From positions 65,272 through 129,271 of the forward strand of contig JBDTOT010000006.1 in NCBI GenBank assembly GCA_039933105.1: a DNA stretch of 64,000 bases, written 5' to 3'. Below are positions 41,160-50,492 of this stretch, one piece after another (position 1 is the stretch's first letter; each line of letters begins with the position of its first letter). The position numbers and the translations under genes are program-made. The notes beneath the pieces are model-generated. The model was given only the letters and a program-made list of their open reading frames with translations, was not told the origin of the DNA and searched no databases. Origin of the DNA: FEN-1219 sp039933105 (GTDB taxonomy: Bacteria > Pseudomonadota > Gammaproteobacteria > Steroidobacterales > Rariloculaceae).

Positions 41160-43529
41160 CTAAACGTTCGCCGCCTTCAGCGCCGCCAGCACGCGTTCCT
41201 TGCGGAACGGCGCGCGCCGCAGCCGCACACCCGTCGCGTCGTAGATGGCGTTCGCCACCGCCGCGATCATCGGCTTGTGGCTCGCTTCGCCCGCGCCGTA
41301 GTGCGGCAGGTCCGGGCGATTCGGGTTCGGGTCGCCGTTCACGATCACCACGTCGATCTTCTCCGGCGCGTCGGAGTGGCGCAGGCTCGGATGCGTGGCC
41401 CAGTCGACGCTCGTGACCTTCTCGGTGTCGAACTGCACTTCTTCCCACAGCGCGCGACTCAACCCGTGCTGCATGCCGCACTCGACCGTGCGCGTGAGGC
41501 CGAGCGGATTGATCGTGAGCCCGCAGTCATGCGCGCACACGAGACGCTTCGCCCACACGCGGCCCGTCTCGCGGTTCACTTCCACTTCGGCGATCACGGC
41601 GACGACGGTGTTGCTGCGATACGTGTAAGCGATGCCGCGGCCCGTGAGCACGGCGCCTTTGCCGCGCGGTTTCGGTCCCGCGCGTTCGTCCCAGCCGAAG
41701 GTATTGGCGGCCGCCTTGATCACGGCGAGCGAGCGAGCGCGCCGGAACACGTCGTCCTCGGTGCTGCCGGCGATCATGTCGAGCCGGAACTTCACTGGAT
41801 CGGTTTTCGCCGCCGCGGCGAGCTCGTCGATAAACGACTCGAACGCGAACGTGACCTGGGGTCCGTTCGGATCGCGCAGGTTGCCCGTGCGCAGCGGTGT
41901 TTCCCAGATCAGCGGCAGGCTCACGACCTGCGCCGTCATGCGCTGATTTGGAATCGCGTACTGTACCGACGGCTTCTCGGCATTGCCCGGCGCCGTCTTC
42001 GCGGGCCGCTTGCCCATGAGCTGAGCAATGAGCACCGTCTCGGGTTCGTTGTACCAGAGGTGGTTGCCGTCGAGCGAGCGTGCGTCGTACTCGATTGCCA
42101 CGAGCTTGCCTTGTGCGTCGAGACCGCCGCGCAGCTTGAACGCGTGCGCCGGGCCCTTCGTGTCCCACGCTGTCTCTTCGTGGCGCATCCACTGCACGCG
42201 TACCGGGCGGCCGAGCTCGCGCGCGAGGAACGCGGCCTCGAAGCCGGCGTCGTCGGCGGCCGTGCGGCCGTACACCTGCGGCCCGTCCATGTACACCACG
42301 CGCACGTTCTCGCGCGGCATTCCCAGGAATTGCGCGACGCCGTTGCGCTGGCCGTAGGACTTCATGTCGTTCGTGTAGATCGTGACCTGGTCGCCCGAAG
42401 CGTCGGCGAGCGCGTGCGCGGGGCCGATGGCCGTGTGCCCTTGGAACGGCACGTCGTACTCGGCCTCGATCACGTGCGCGGCGCCTTTTAGTGCTGCGGC
42501 GGAATCGCCTTTGATCTCCGACTTGTCCGTGAACGTGGGCTTCGCACCGCGGATGTACTCGAAGAGCTTGTCGGAGGAGGGGAACGGCGCCTCGGCTGGC
42601 TTCGTCCACTCGGCCTTCAATTGCCGCGCGGCTTGAATGGCTTGCTCCTCGCGCTCGCAAATCACAGCGAGGTAGTTGCCGTGGCGCACCACCTTCACGA
42701 AGCCGGGAATGCTCGAGACCGACGACTCGTCGACGCTACGCAGCGTGGCGCCCGCGAGCGGCGGCTTCACGTTGCGCGCGTGCACCATGCCCGGCAGTTT
42801 CATGTCCACGGCCCACGTGAGCGAGCCATCGACCTTGCCCGGAATGTCGTAACGCTGGATCGGCTTGCCGACCGTGTGCATGTCCTGCACGGCTTTCACA
42901 GGCGCCGTGCCCGTGGTGTAGTCCACGTTCTTGCCCGTGAGCGCGACGTTGAAGCGCTTGCCCCCCACGAGCTCGGCATAGGTGACCGACTTCTTGGGAT
43001 CGGACTTCACCGAGATCACGGCGCCTTGCACCGCGAGCCCCGCGACCGGCACCTTCAGGTGCTCGGCGCCGAGATCGAGTAGCACGCGCCGCGCTTCCGC
43101 GGCGACTCGGCGCGCGGGCCAGCCGTCGCGCTCGATCGCATCCGAGCCGCCGGAGCCGCCTTGGTCCGGCGTGATGTCGGTGCTGCCCATGACGAGCCGC
43201 GTCTTGTCGTACGCGATGTCGAGCTCGTCGCACATCATCTGGCGGAACGCCGTGCCGGTGCCCTGGCCGCCGTCGGTCTTGCCGACGAAGAACGTGGCGG
43301 TGTTGTCGGGGTGGATCACGATCCAGGTATCGAGCTTCAGGAAGTCGGGGTCCGCGTACGGGCCCGGGCTCGGGGCTTGCGCGAGCGCGCGACCGCCGGG
43401 AATACCGCCGACGCCGACGGTCACCACCAGGGCGCCCGACGCGGCGAGAAAGCCGCGGCGCGACATCGCGGGGTTCGCGCTGCGCAACGCGTCCTCGATC
43501 GCCTTCGGAAGCGTGAATGACGTGCTCAT
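41160..43529 (-). CDS. Molybdopterin-binding large subunit, xanthine-dehydrogenase family
   Basis: A 789-aa subunit of the isoquinoline-oxidoreductase-like (IorB) branch. A Tat signal is present (SRRGFLAASG at residues 24-33). Molybdenum-cofactor and substrate domains follow: GQGTGTAFRQMMCDELD, GSGGSDAIERDG, GHTAIGPAHALAD, DDAGFEAAFLAREL, ETPLRTGNLRDPNG and the late GAGEASHKPMIAAVANA with the catalytic Glu. It hydroxylates N-heterocycles or aldehydes in the periplasm. Its ATG overlaps the stop of the Fe-S subunit gene. No FAD subunit is present, as expected for this branch, where electrons go to cytochromes. Confidence 0.93.
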   Translation of the reverse strand: MSTSFTLPKAIEDALRSANPAMSRRGFLAASGALVVTVGVGGIPGGRALAQAPSPGPYADPDFLKLDTWIVIHPDNTATFFVGKTDGGQGTGTAFRQMMCDELDIAYDKTRLVMGSTDITPDQGGSGGSDAIERDGWPARRVAAEARRVLLDLGAEHLKVPVAGLAVQGAVISVKSDPKKSVTYAELVGGKRFNVALTGKNVDYTTGTAPVKAVQDMHTVGKPIQRYDIPGKVDGSLTWAVDMKLPGMVHARNVKPPLAGATLRSVDESSVSSIPGFVKVVRHGNYLAVICEREEQAIQAARQLKAEWTKPAEAPFPSSDKLFEYIRGAKPTFTDKSEIKGDSAAALKGAAHVIEAEYDVPFQGHTAIGPAHALADASGDQVTIYTNDMKSYGQRNGVAQFLGMPRENVRVVYMDGPQVYGRTAADDAGFEAAFLARELGRPVRVQWMRHEETAWDTKGPAHAFKLRGGLDAQGKLVAIEYDARSLDGNHLWYNEPETVLIAQLMGKRPAKTAPGNAEKPSVQYAIPNQRMTAQVVSLPLIWETPLRTGNLRDPNGPQVTFAFESFIDELAAAAKTDPVKFRLDMIAGSTEDDVFRRARSLAVIKAAANTFGWDERAGPKPRGKGAVLTGRGIAYTYRSNTVVAVIAEVEVNRETGRVWAKRLVCAHDCGLTINPLGLTRTVECGMQHGLSRALWEEVQFDTEKVTSVDWATHPSLRHSDAPEKIDVVIVNGDPNPNRPDLPHYGAGEASHKPMIAAVANAIYDATGVRLRRAPFRKERVLAALKAANV

Positions 43530-44014
43530 TTCGCCCCCTCCGTGCTGCTCGAGAGATCGCCGTGTGCGACACGCTTGATCGCCTGCTGCACGCGGTAGTA
43601 CGTCATGCAGCGGCAGAGAATGCCCTCCATGCCGTCGCGGATCTGCGCGTCCGTGGGATTCGGGTTGCGGTCGAGCATGGCCTTGGCGGTCATGATCTGG
43701 CCGTTCTGGCAGTAGCCGCACTGCGGCACCTGCTCGTCGATCCAGGCCTGCTGCAGCGGGTGCAGCTTGCCGTTCTTCGCGATGCCCTCGAGCGTGGTGA
43801 TCTCACCCTTCGCTACCCCGCTTACCGGGGTGATGCACGAGCGGATGGCGACGCCGTCGACGATGACCGTGCACGCCCCGCACTGCGCGAGACCGCAGCC
43901 GAAGCGCGGGCCCTTAAGGTTCAGGTCGTTGCGCAGCACATATAGAAGAGGAGTGGCGGGCTCGACGTCCACCTCGTGGGTGGCGCCGTTGACGCGCAGG
44001 GTGATGGCACTCAT
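43526..44014 (-). CDS. 2Fe-2S small subunit, xanthine-dehydrogenase family
   Basis: A 162-aa protein. The plant-ferredoxin-like 2Fe-2S site is FGCGLAQCGACTV plus a later Cys (RSCITPV). The helical second 2Fe-2S site is QCGYCQNGQ and CRCMTYYR. It pairs with the 41160 subunit (ATGA overlap). It has no signal of its own, so it would be carried through Tat with the large subunit. It passes electrons from the Mo site outward. Confidence 0.95.
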   Translation of the reverse strand: MSAITLRVNGATHEVDVEPATPLLYVLRNDLNLKGPRFGCGLAQCGACTVIVDGVAIRSCITPVSGVAKGEITTLEGIAKNGKLHPLQQAWIDEQVPQCGYCQNGQIMTAKAMLDRNPNPTDAQIRDGMEGILCRCMTYYRVQQAIKRVAHGDLSSSTEGAK

Positions 44015-44050
44015 GGGGACTCCCGGACTGGAAAGTGGCTGAATATGGAG

Positions 44051-44079
44051 ACCCTAGAACAAACCTCGGCCGAACTCAA
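44051..44079 (-). promoter_or_regulatory. Possible promoter of the molybdenum hydroxylase operon
   Basis: On the reverse strand TTGAGT (44079-44074), a 17-nt spacer and TAGGGT (44056-44051). The leader to ATG 44014 would be about 30 nt. Confidence 0.35.
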
Positions 44080-44175
44080 AGGCGGCGGCGGGGCTTGGCA
44101 GGTCCCTGAAGCATTCTCTGATTTCCGTCGCGCCGTTTCTAGGCGACAATCGACCCATGGACGGGGGCGATCCAC

Positions 44176-46611
44176 ATGCGACGTAATGTTGGGCTGGCCG
44201 GCGCCGCCGTTGCGGTCGCGGTAGCGGCCGCCGTCGTGGTGGTGGTCCCACGGCTCGAGCAGCAGCGCGAGCAGCAGCGGTTCGCGCTGTTCACGAAGTA
44301 CTGCACCGACTGTCACAACGCCGCGGACCTCGCGGGCAATCTGTCGTTCGAGCACGTGACTCCCGAATCCGTGCCGCAGCACGGCGCGCAGTTCGAAGCC
44401 GCGATCGTGAAGTTGCGCGGCCGTCTGATGCCGCCGCCGGGCAACCCACAGCCCACGAAGGACGAGGTGGACGGGCTCATCGCGGGTCTCGAACGCACGC
44501 TCGATGAGCACACGCAAGGGCAGATAGGTTACGTGGCCGCGCAACGGCTCGATCGCACGGAGTATGCGCACGCGGTGAAAGCGCTGCTCGACGTGGACAT
44601 CGACCCGAAGGAATACCTGCCGGCCGAGATCGAAATCCACGGCTTCACGAACATCGCCGCCGCGCTCAGCACCTCGCCAGCATTCGTCGACCAATACGCG
44701 AATGCCGCGACCGCAGTTGCCCACCTCGCCGTCGGCGAGCCGAAGCCCAAGGTGGTCAACGCGTATTTTCCGCCGCCGACTGCACACCAGGACGCTTATG
44801 TGCCCGGGCTGCCACTCGGCACGCGTGGCGGAACGAAGTTCATGCACACGTTCTTGGCCGACGGCGAGTATCGACTCTCGATCGCGGATCTCGGCTTGGG
44901 GCTCTATCCGCGCGCGGTCGAGACGCGGCAGACGCTCGTGGTGCTCGTCGATCGCGCCGAGCAGTTTCGCGCCGACATCGGCGGGCCCGAGGATCTCGCA
45001 CTCGTGAACCTAGGCGGCGCACCCGCGCGTGCCGAGGTCATGAGCCGGTTCAAGAACATACCGTTGAAGGTCACGGCCGGCACGCACGAGATCGCTGTCA
45101 CTTTCGTCGAGCGCTCGCGCGCGGCGGACGACGAGCAGATCGCCGACTACGGCCCGAGCGCCGGCTTCGCGTTCGCGAGCGGGCAACGCGTGGCGGGCAT
45201 CCTCGCCGGCATCAACATGACGGGCCCGTTCAATTCCACGGGGCTCACGAAGACCGAGAGCCGCAAGAAGCTGTTCACCTGCGAGCCCGAGGTCGCGGCG
45301 CGTGAACGCGAATGCGCGCAGGAGATCACGGCGAACCTCGCGCGCCGCGCATTCCGCAGGCCCGTGAGCCAGGGCGATGTCGATCGCCTCATGAAGTTCT
45401 TCGACGAAGGCAGCAAGAGCGCCGGCGGTTTCAGCGAAGGCATCGAGCTGATGACGACGGCGGTGCTCGCGAGCCCTGATTTCCTGTACCGCTCGATAGC
45501 GCCTGCGAAAGACACCGCGGCCTCGAGTCATGCGCTGGCGCCGCTCGAGCTCGCGTCGCGCCTCTCCTTCTTCTTATGGAGCCAGGGCCCCGACGAGGAG
45601 CTGCTGAAAGTCGCGGAGTCCGGGGCGCTCGCGCGCGAGAGTGTGCTCGCGGCCCAGGTCACGCGAATGCTGAAGGACCCGCGTGCGGAAGTGCTCGTCA
45701 CGAGTTTCGCCGAAGGCTGGCTCCGCGTCGCCGATCTCGACGCGATTCAGCCGGACAAGAATATCTATCCGGAGTTCTCTGAAGGGCTGCGTCAGGATTT
45801 CGCCGACGAGATTCGGTTATTCCTGGAAAGCGTGCTGCTCGAGGACCGCAACGTGCAGACGCTGCTCACGGGCGACTACACGTTCGTCAACGAGCGGCTA
45901 GCGCGTCACTACGGCATCGACGGCGTTGTTGGCCCGCAGTTTCGCCAGGTGAAGCTCGCAGATCCCGTGCGTCACGGACTGCTTGGCAAAGGCGCGGTGC
46001 TGCTGCGCACGTCGTACGGCAACCGCACGTCGCCAGTGCTGCGCGGCCAATGGGTGCTCGACAAGCTGATGGGCACGCCGCCGACTCCGCCGCCGCCGGG
46101 CGTTGAGACGAATCTCGACACGCCCGAAGGCGAGCAGCCGAAGACCGTGCGCGAGCGTTTGGAGCAGCATCGAAAAAACCCCACCTGCGCCGCGTGTCAT
46201 GGAGTGATCGATCCGAACGGCCTGGCGCTCGAGAACTTCACGGCCACCGGCGCCTGGCGCACGGTGGACAAGGAAGCCGGTACGCCGATCGACGCGCATT
46301 CGGAGCTCTCGGGCGGCCGCCCCATCGATGGCCCCGCCGCGCTCACGGCCGCTCTGCTCGCGCGCGACGATCAGTTCGTGCAAGCGCTCACGCAGAAACT
46401 CATGATGTACGCGCTCGGGCGTGAGCTCGAGTACTACGACATGCCGCAAGTGCGCGCGATCGTCCGCGCCGCGAAGGGGCAGGATTACAAGTTCTCGGCG
46501 CTGGTGGCCGGTATCGTGCAGAGCGACGCGTTTCGCATGCAGGCGGCGCAACCAGAGGCAGAATCCGCTAATCGAGGCTCGGCTCAGGCGTCACTCGGCG
46601 CCGGCAAATAA
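44176..46611 (+). CDS. DUF1592-type (DUF1587/1595/1592/1588/1585) cytochrome-like protein
   Basis: An 811-aa protein with an N-terminal membrane anchor (~6-26). A heme-binding CTDCH (~43-47) follows, then a DUF1587-like stretch (LDRTEYAHAVKALLDVDI), a carbohydrate-binding-like beta region (~200-330), DUF1595 (RRAFRRPVSQGDVDRLM), DUF1592 (ELASRLSFFLWSQGPDEELL), DUF1588 (RTSYGNRTSPVLRGQWVLD with a second CAACH, ~671) and DUF1585 (the C-terminal LMMYALGRELEYYD region). These always pair with a DUF1552 protein, here the next gene. The role is unknown, presumably periplasmic redox. GGGGG lies 8 nt before the ATG. Confidence 0.93.
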   Translation: MRRNVGLAGAAVAVAVAAAVVVVVPRLEQQREQQRFALFTKYCTDCHNAADLAGNLSFEHVTPESVPQHGAQFEAAIVKLRGRLMPPPGNPQPTKDEVDGLIAGLERTLDEHTQGQIGYVAAQRLDRTEYAHAVKALLDVDIDPKEYLPAEIEIHGFTNIAAALSTSPAFVDQYANAATAVAHLAVGEPKPKVVNAYFPPPTAHQDAYVPGLPLGTRGGTKFMHTFLADGEYRLSIADLGLGLYPRAVETRQTLVVLVDRAEQFRADIGGPEDLALVNLGGAPARAEVMSRFKNIPLKVTAGTHEIAVTFVERSRAADDEQIADYGPSAGFAFASGQRVAGILAGINMTGPFNSTGLTKTESRKKLFTCEPEVAARERECAQEITANLARRAFRRPVSQGDVDRLMKFFDEGSKSAGGFSEGIELMTTAVLASPDFLYRSIAPAKDTAASSHALAPLELASRLSFFLWSQGPDEELLKVAESGALARESVLAAQVTRMLKDPRAEVLVTSFAEGWLRVADLDAIQPDKNIYPEFSEGLRQDFADEIRLFLESVLLEDRNVQTLLTGDYTFVNERLARHYGIDGVVGPQFRQVKLADPVRHGLLGKGAVLLRTSYGNRTSPVLRGQWVLDKLMGTPPTPPPPGVETNLDTPEGEQPKTVRERLEQHRKNPTCAACHGVIDPNGLALENFTATGAWRTVDKEAGTPIDAHSELSGGRPIDGPAALTAALLARDDQFVQALTQKLMMYALGRELEYYDMPQVRAIVRAAKGQDYKFSALVAGIVQSDAFRMQAAQPEAESANRGSAQASLGAGK

Positions 46612-46624
46612 GGGGTAGCTCGCC

Positions 46625-47968
46625 ATGTTCATCACGAAGAAGCATTTGTCCCGCCGTACGGTGCTGAAAGCCGCTGGCGTCAGCTTGAGCCTGCCGCTGC
46701 TCGACGCGATGATCCCCGCCGCCACGGCGCTCGCCCAAACCGCCGCGAAGCCGAAGCTGCGCGCCGGGTTTTTCTATATTCCGCATGGCGCGATCATGTG
46801 GAACACGCCCTACGGCAAGGACATGGATCACTGGACGCCGACCGGCGCGGGCGCCGACTTCAAGTTGAGTCCTATCTTGAAGCCGCTCGAAAACTACAAA
46901 AAGTACGTCGCCACGTTCGGCAACCTCGAGAACAAGCTACCGCAGGGCTCCGTGCACACGATCGTGCCGGGCACCTGGCTCTCGAGCGTGAAGCCCGACC
47001 AGAAAGCCACGGGCGCGCACATGGCGCAGACGATCGACCAGATGATCGCCGAGAAGATTGGCGGCGACAGCGTGTTGCCCTCGCTCGAAGTGGCGTCCGA
47101 GACCACGACGCAGAGTGCCGCGTGCGGCACGGGTGCCTGCTACTACAGTTCCACGCTCACGTTCCGCAACGCCACGACGCCGCTGCCGATGGAGTTCAAT
47201 CCGCGCAAGGTGTTCGTGCAGTTGTTCGGCGCGGGCGATAACGCCGAAGAGCGCGCGATTCTCGCGCATCGGCGCTCGAGCGTGCTCGACATGATCAACG
47301 GCCGTACGCAGGAGTTGAAGCGCGACCTTGGCCCCGCCGATCAACGCGTGCTCGACGGTTACCTCGAATCCGTACGGGAGACGGAGCGGCGCGTGGCGAA
47401 GGCTTCGGAGCGCGATCTCTCCGGCATCGATCTGCCCGGCGCGCCGATCGGCGAGCTGCCGGATTTCGACGAGCAAGTGAAGTTGATGTTCGACCTGATC
47501 CACCTCGCGTGGCAGGCGAACATCACGCGCGTGACCTCGTACATCATGGTGGCCGAGGGCACGAACCGCACGTACAACCACATCGGCGTGTCCGATGCGT
47601 TCCACCCGCTGTCGCATCACGCGAACAACAAGGACCGCATCGAGAAGCTCGTGAAAGTGCAGACATACCACGTGCAGCGGTTCGCGGATTTCATGGACAA
47701 GCTCGCGAAGACGCCGGACGGCGAGGGTTCGCTGCTCGATCACTCGCTCTTGATGTACGGCTCGAACATGAGCAACAGCGATCGGCACAACAACTATCCG
47801 CTGCCGGTAATGCTGGCGGGCGGGGCGAACGGCCAGCTCAAGGGCGGGCAGCACGTGAATCTGCCGGAGTACACGTCGTTCTCTAACCTGCACCTCACCG
47901 TGCTGAACAAAGCGGGGCTCGAGCAGAAGAGCATCGGCGATAGCACGGGCGAGATCGCGGGCGTCTAG
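46625..47968 (+). CDS. DUF1552-family Tat-exported protein
   Basis: A 447-aa protein with a Tat signal (LSRRTVLKAAGVSLSLPLLDAM) followed by LRAGFFYIPHGAIMWN, TFGNLENKLPQGSVHT, FNPRKVFVQLFG, DYSSTLTF-like (here CYYSSTLTFRNA), and DHSLLMYGSNMSNSDRHNN near the end, characteristic of DUF1552. It follows the DUF1592 gene after 13 nt; the two families are almost always adjacent. Related in fold to sulfatase/DUF1501 proteins, but the activity is unknown. Confidence 0.95.
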   Translation: MFITKKHLSRRTVLKAAGVSLSLPLLDAMIPAATALAQTAAKPKLRAGFFYIPHGAIMWNTPYGKDMDHWTPTGAGADFKLSPILKPLENYKKYVATFGNLENKLPQGSVHTIVPGTWLSSVKPDQKATGAHMAQTIDQMIAEKIGGDSVLPSLEVASETTTQSAACGTGACYYSSTLTFRNATTPLPMEFNPRKVFVQLFGAGDNAEERAILAHRRSSVLDMINGRTQELKRDLGPADQRVLDGYLESVRETERRVAKASERDLSGIDLPGAPIGELPDFDEQVKLMFDLIHLAWQANITRVTSYIMVAEGTNRTYNHIGVSDAFHPLSHHANNKDRIEKLVKVQTYHVQRFADFMDKLAKTPDGEGSLLDHSLLMYGSNMSNSDRHNNYPLPVMLAGGANGQLKGGQHVNLPEYTSFSNLHLTVLNKAGLEQKSIGDSTGEIAGV

Positions 47969-47984
47969 TCGAGGGCATCGGGGG

Positions 47985-48917
47985 ATGTCGCTCGTAACGG
48001 AAATCTCGCGGCGAGATGTGTTGCGTGGGCTTGGGGCGTTGAGCCTCACGCCGCTCGCTGTCTCCGTCGCGCGTGCGGCCGACTCGCTGACGGTCGCTAA
48101 CGTGGTGCCCGGCATCCATGTGATCACTGGCGGTGGGGGCAACGTCGTCGTACTTGCGACTAGCGCAGGGCAAGTACTCGTCGACAGCGGTTCTGCTACG
48201 GCCCGCGAGCAGACACTCGCGGAGATCGCGAAGCTCGGGCCGGGCGAGAAGGTCGTCGCGCTCGTCAATACTCACTGGCATCCTGATCAAACGGGGGCCA
48301 ATGAGGCGCTCGGCATGGCCGGCGCCACCATCATCGCGCACTCGAAGACTCGGCAGAGATTGACTGCTGGGTGGTATGTGCCGAAGGAAGATCGCTACGA
48401 GAAGCCGCTGGCGGCGGCGGGCCGACCGACGAAAACGTTCTTCACGACCGAAGCAGCCACGTTCGGCGACAAGAAGATCGAGCTCGGGTATCTGATCGAA
48501 GCGCATACAGACGGGGATGTGTATGTGCGCTTCGCAGACGCGAACGTGATTGCGGCAGGCGATGCGATTTCGCCGCAGCGCGATCCGGTGCTCGATTGGT
48601 TTGGCGGCGGCTGGCTCGGCGGGCGCGTCGATGCGCTGAAGAAGCTGCTCGAGCTCGGTGACGCGCGCACGCGTTATGTGCCGAGCTTCGGCCCCGTGGT
48701 CGGGCGCGCCGAGGTGCAGGCCGAGTACGACCTCATGCTCGCCATCTTCGATCGCTTCGTCGTAAATCTGCGGCAAGGCCAGACCGCTGCGGACATGCAG
48801 AAAGCCGGTTTGCTCGATGGCTTGCCGCGTATGTTCATGGATCCCGCCAAGTTTCTGTACGACGCACACAAGGGTTTCTGGGCACACCACAACAAGCTCA
48901 TGCCGGATATCGTATGA
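47985..48917 (+). CDS. Tat-exported metallo-beta-lactamase-fold hydrolase
   Basis: A 310-aa protein. The twin-Arg signal is EISRRDVLRGLGAL. The MBL core has HVITGGGGNVVVLATSAG, VDSGSA, a zinc motif reading NTHWHPDQTGAN (~95-106; Gln replaces the usual second-site His), a later HTDGDVYVRF (His), and DAISPQRDP (Asp). The partial second metal site suggests one metal or a quinoprotein-relay-type role. It overlaps the next gene by ATGA. It is part of a five-gene rightward run. Confidence 0.87.
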   Translation: MSLVTEISRRDVLRGLGALSLTPLAVSVARAADSLTVANVVPGIHVITGGGGNVVVLATSAGQVLVDSGSATAREQTLAEIAKLGPGEKVVALVNTHWHPDQTGANEALGMAGATIIAHSKTRQRLTAGWYVPKEDRYEKPLAAAGRPTKTFFTTEAATFGDKKIELGYLIEAHTDGDVYVRFADANVIAAGDAISPQRDPVLDWFGGGWLGGRVDALKKLLELGDARTRYVPSFGPVVGRAEVQAEYDLMLAIFDRFVVNLRQGQTAADMQKAGLLDGLPRMFMDPAKFLYDAHKGFWAHHNKLMPDIV

Positions 48918-50479
48918 ACAAGTTTCTGATGGCTGGTGCCTTCGCACTGATTTCGAGCTCCGCCTTCGCGGCAACGCCGCTCGCGGACGCGATCGAGAAC
49001 GGCCGCCGCGACGACGTGCTGAAGCTCATCGAGCAAGGCGCCGACGTCGACGCCGCGCAGGGTGACGGCACCACACCTCTACAGTGGGCGGCGTACAAGC
49101 TCGACGTCGACCTCGTGGAGCGGTTGCTTACGCGCGGCGCGAAAGCGGCCACGCAGAACCGCTTCGGCGCCACGCCGCTCGGCGAAGGCGCGAAGGCTGC
49201 GAACCTCAAGATCGTGCAACTCCTGCTGAAAGCCGGCGCGCCGGTAGACGCCGCAAACGGCGACGGCGAGACGGCGCTCATGCTCGCCGCCCGCACGGGC
49301 TCGGCCGACGTGATGAGCGCGCTGATCGGCGCCGGTGCGAACGTGAACGCGCGCGAAGCGTGGCGCGATCAGACCGCGCTCATGTGGGCTGCCGAAGCCG
49401 GTGACGCGAAGGTCGTGAAGCTCTTGATCGATCACGGCGCCGACGTGCATGCGCGCGCCGCCACCAACGACTGGGGCACGCAGATCACGAACGAGCCGCG
49501 CGCACAGTATCGCCCCACGGGCGGACTCACCCCGCTGCTGTACGCGTCGCGCGCGGGCTGCGTTGACTGCGTGCGCGCGATCCTCGCCGCGGGCGAGAGC
49601 GCAGACCGGCCGACACCGGACGGCGAGACGGCGCTCATGCTCGCGATCGACAACTACGAGTTCGACACGGCGAAGGCGCTGCTCGACGCAGGCGCGAACA
49701 CGCTCGCCGTGGATTGGTGGGGCCGCACGGCGCTGTACAACGCGGTGGACATGAACACCTACCGGCCGCGCACGGGAGAGCCGCATCCGCGCTCGAAGAC
49801 GACGACCGGCATGCAGCTCGTGACGGCGTTGATCGCGGCGGGCGTGGACGTGAACGCGCAGCTGAACTTCCACCGACCCGGGCGCGGCGGCAACAGCCAG
49901 CGCTTCGTCGACGATCTGCTCACGACGGGCGCGAGCCCGCTATTGCGCGCCGCGATCATGCACGACAACGACACCATGCGTGCGCTGCTAGCCGCGGGCG
50001 CGCAGGTGGATCTGCCGAACGTCATGGGCGTGACGCCGCTGATGGCTGCGGGGGGCGTCGGCGTGCGCGAGCCCGGCTTCGGCGCGAATCGCTCGCCGGA
50101 TTTCACGAGCAAGAAGATCGAGAGCGAAGTCATCGCGTCGCTCGACATCCTGCTCGCTGCCGGCGCCGACGTGAACGCCGGCATCGCGGATCTACAAAGC
50201 CGCACGGCGCGCATCGCGCGCCAGAACTCGATGACGGATCGGCAGGGCCAAACGGCGCTGCACCAGGCAGCCGGTCGCGGCTGGCCGCAAGTCGTCGCGT
50301 ACCTGCTCGCGCACGGCGCGAACGTGGGCGCGAAGGACGGTCTCGGCCGCACCGCACTCGCTCTTGCGACGACGCCGGTGCAGGGCCGGCCCGTGCCGAA
50401 CGGCGAGAAGATCGCCGACATGCTGAAGACCGCGGCCGCGGGCGGTACGGCCACCGCGCGCGTTGCGCCGGGAAACTGA
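48914..50479 (+). CDS. Exported ankyrin-repeat protein
   Basis: A 521-aa protein with a Sec signal (SSAFAATP). About ten ankyrin repeats follow from ~25 to 500 (consensus G-x-TPL-x-x-A-A and VxxLLxAGAxVNA). An irregular spacer is near residues 175-200 and 290-330. Ankyrin repeats bind proteins; in the periplasm they probably scaffold the neighbouring quinoprotein and cytochrome. It is coupled to the MBL gene (ATGA) and followed after 13 nt by the PQQ dehydrogenase. Confidence 0.92.
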   Translation: MNKFLMAGAFALISSSAFAATPLADAIENGRRDDVLKLIEQGADVDAAQGDGTTPLQWAAYKLDVDLVERLLTRGAKAATQNRFGATPLGEGAKAANLKIVQLLLKAGAPVDAANGDGETALMLAARTGSADVMSALIGAGANVNAREAWRDQTALMWAAEAGDAKVVKLLIDHGADVHARAATNDWGTQITNEPRAQYRPTGGLTPLLYASRAGCVDCVRAILAAGESADRPTPDGETALMLAIDNYEFDTAKALLDAGANTLAVDWWGRTALYNAVDMNTYRPRTGEPHPRSKTTTGMQLVTALIAAGVDVNAQLNFHRPGRGGNSQRFVDDLLTTGASPLLRAAIMHDNDTMRALLAAGAQVDLPNVMGVTPLMAAGGVGVREPGFGANRSPDFTSKKIESEVIASLDILLAAGADVNAGIADLQSRTARIARQNSMTDRQGQTALHQAAGRGWPQVVAYLLAHGANVGAKDGLGRTALALATTPVQGRPVPNGEKIADMLKTAAAGGTATARVAPGN

Positions 50480-50492
50480 CGGGGGGAAACGT

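Noticed and set aside
41277..42491. 404-codon forward ORF inside the molybdenum hydroxylase gene
   Set aside because: Mirror of codon bias in the real reverse-strand gene, which has complete family motifs.
43976..44224. Forward ORF in the gap before the DUF1592 gene
   Set aside because: Overlaps the Fe-S subunit start and the DUF1592 start, has no ribosome site and a shadow-like Arg-rich tail.
46937..48268. 443-codon reverse ORF over the DUF1552 and MBL genes
   Set aside because: Spans two well-supported genes and has shadow composition.
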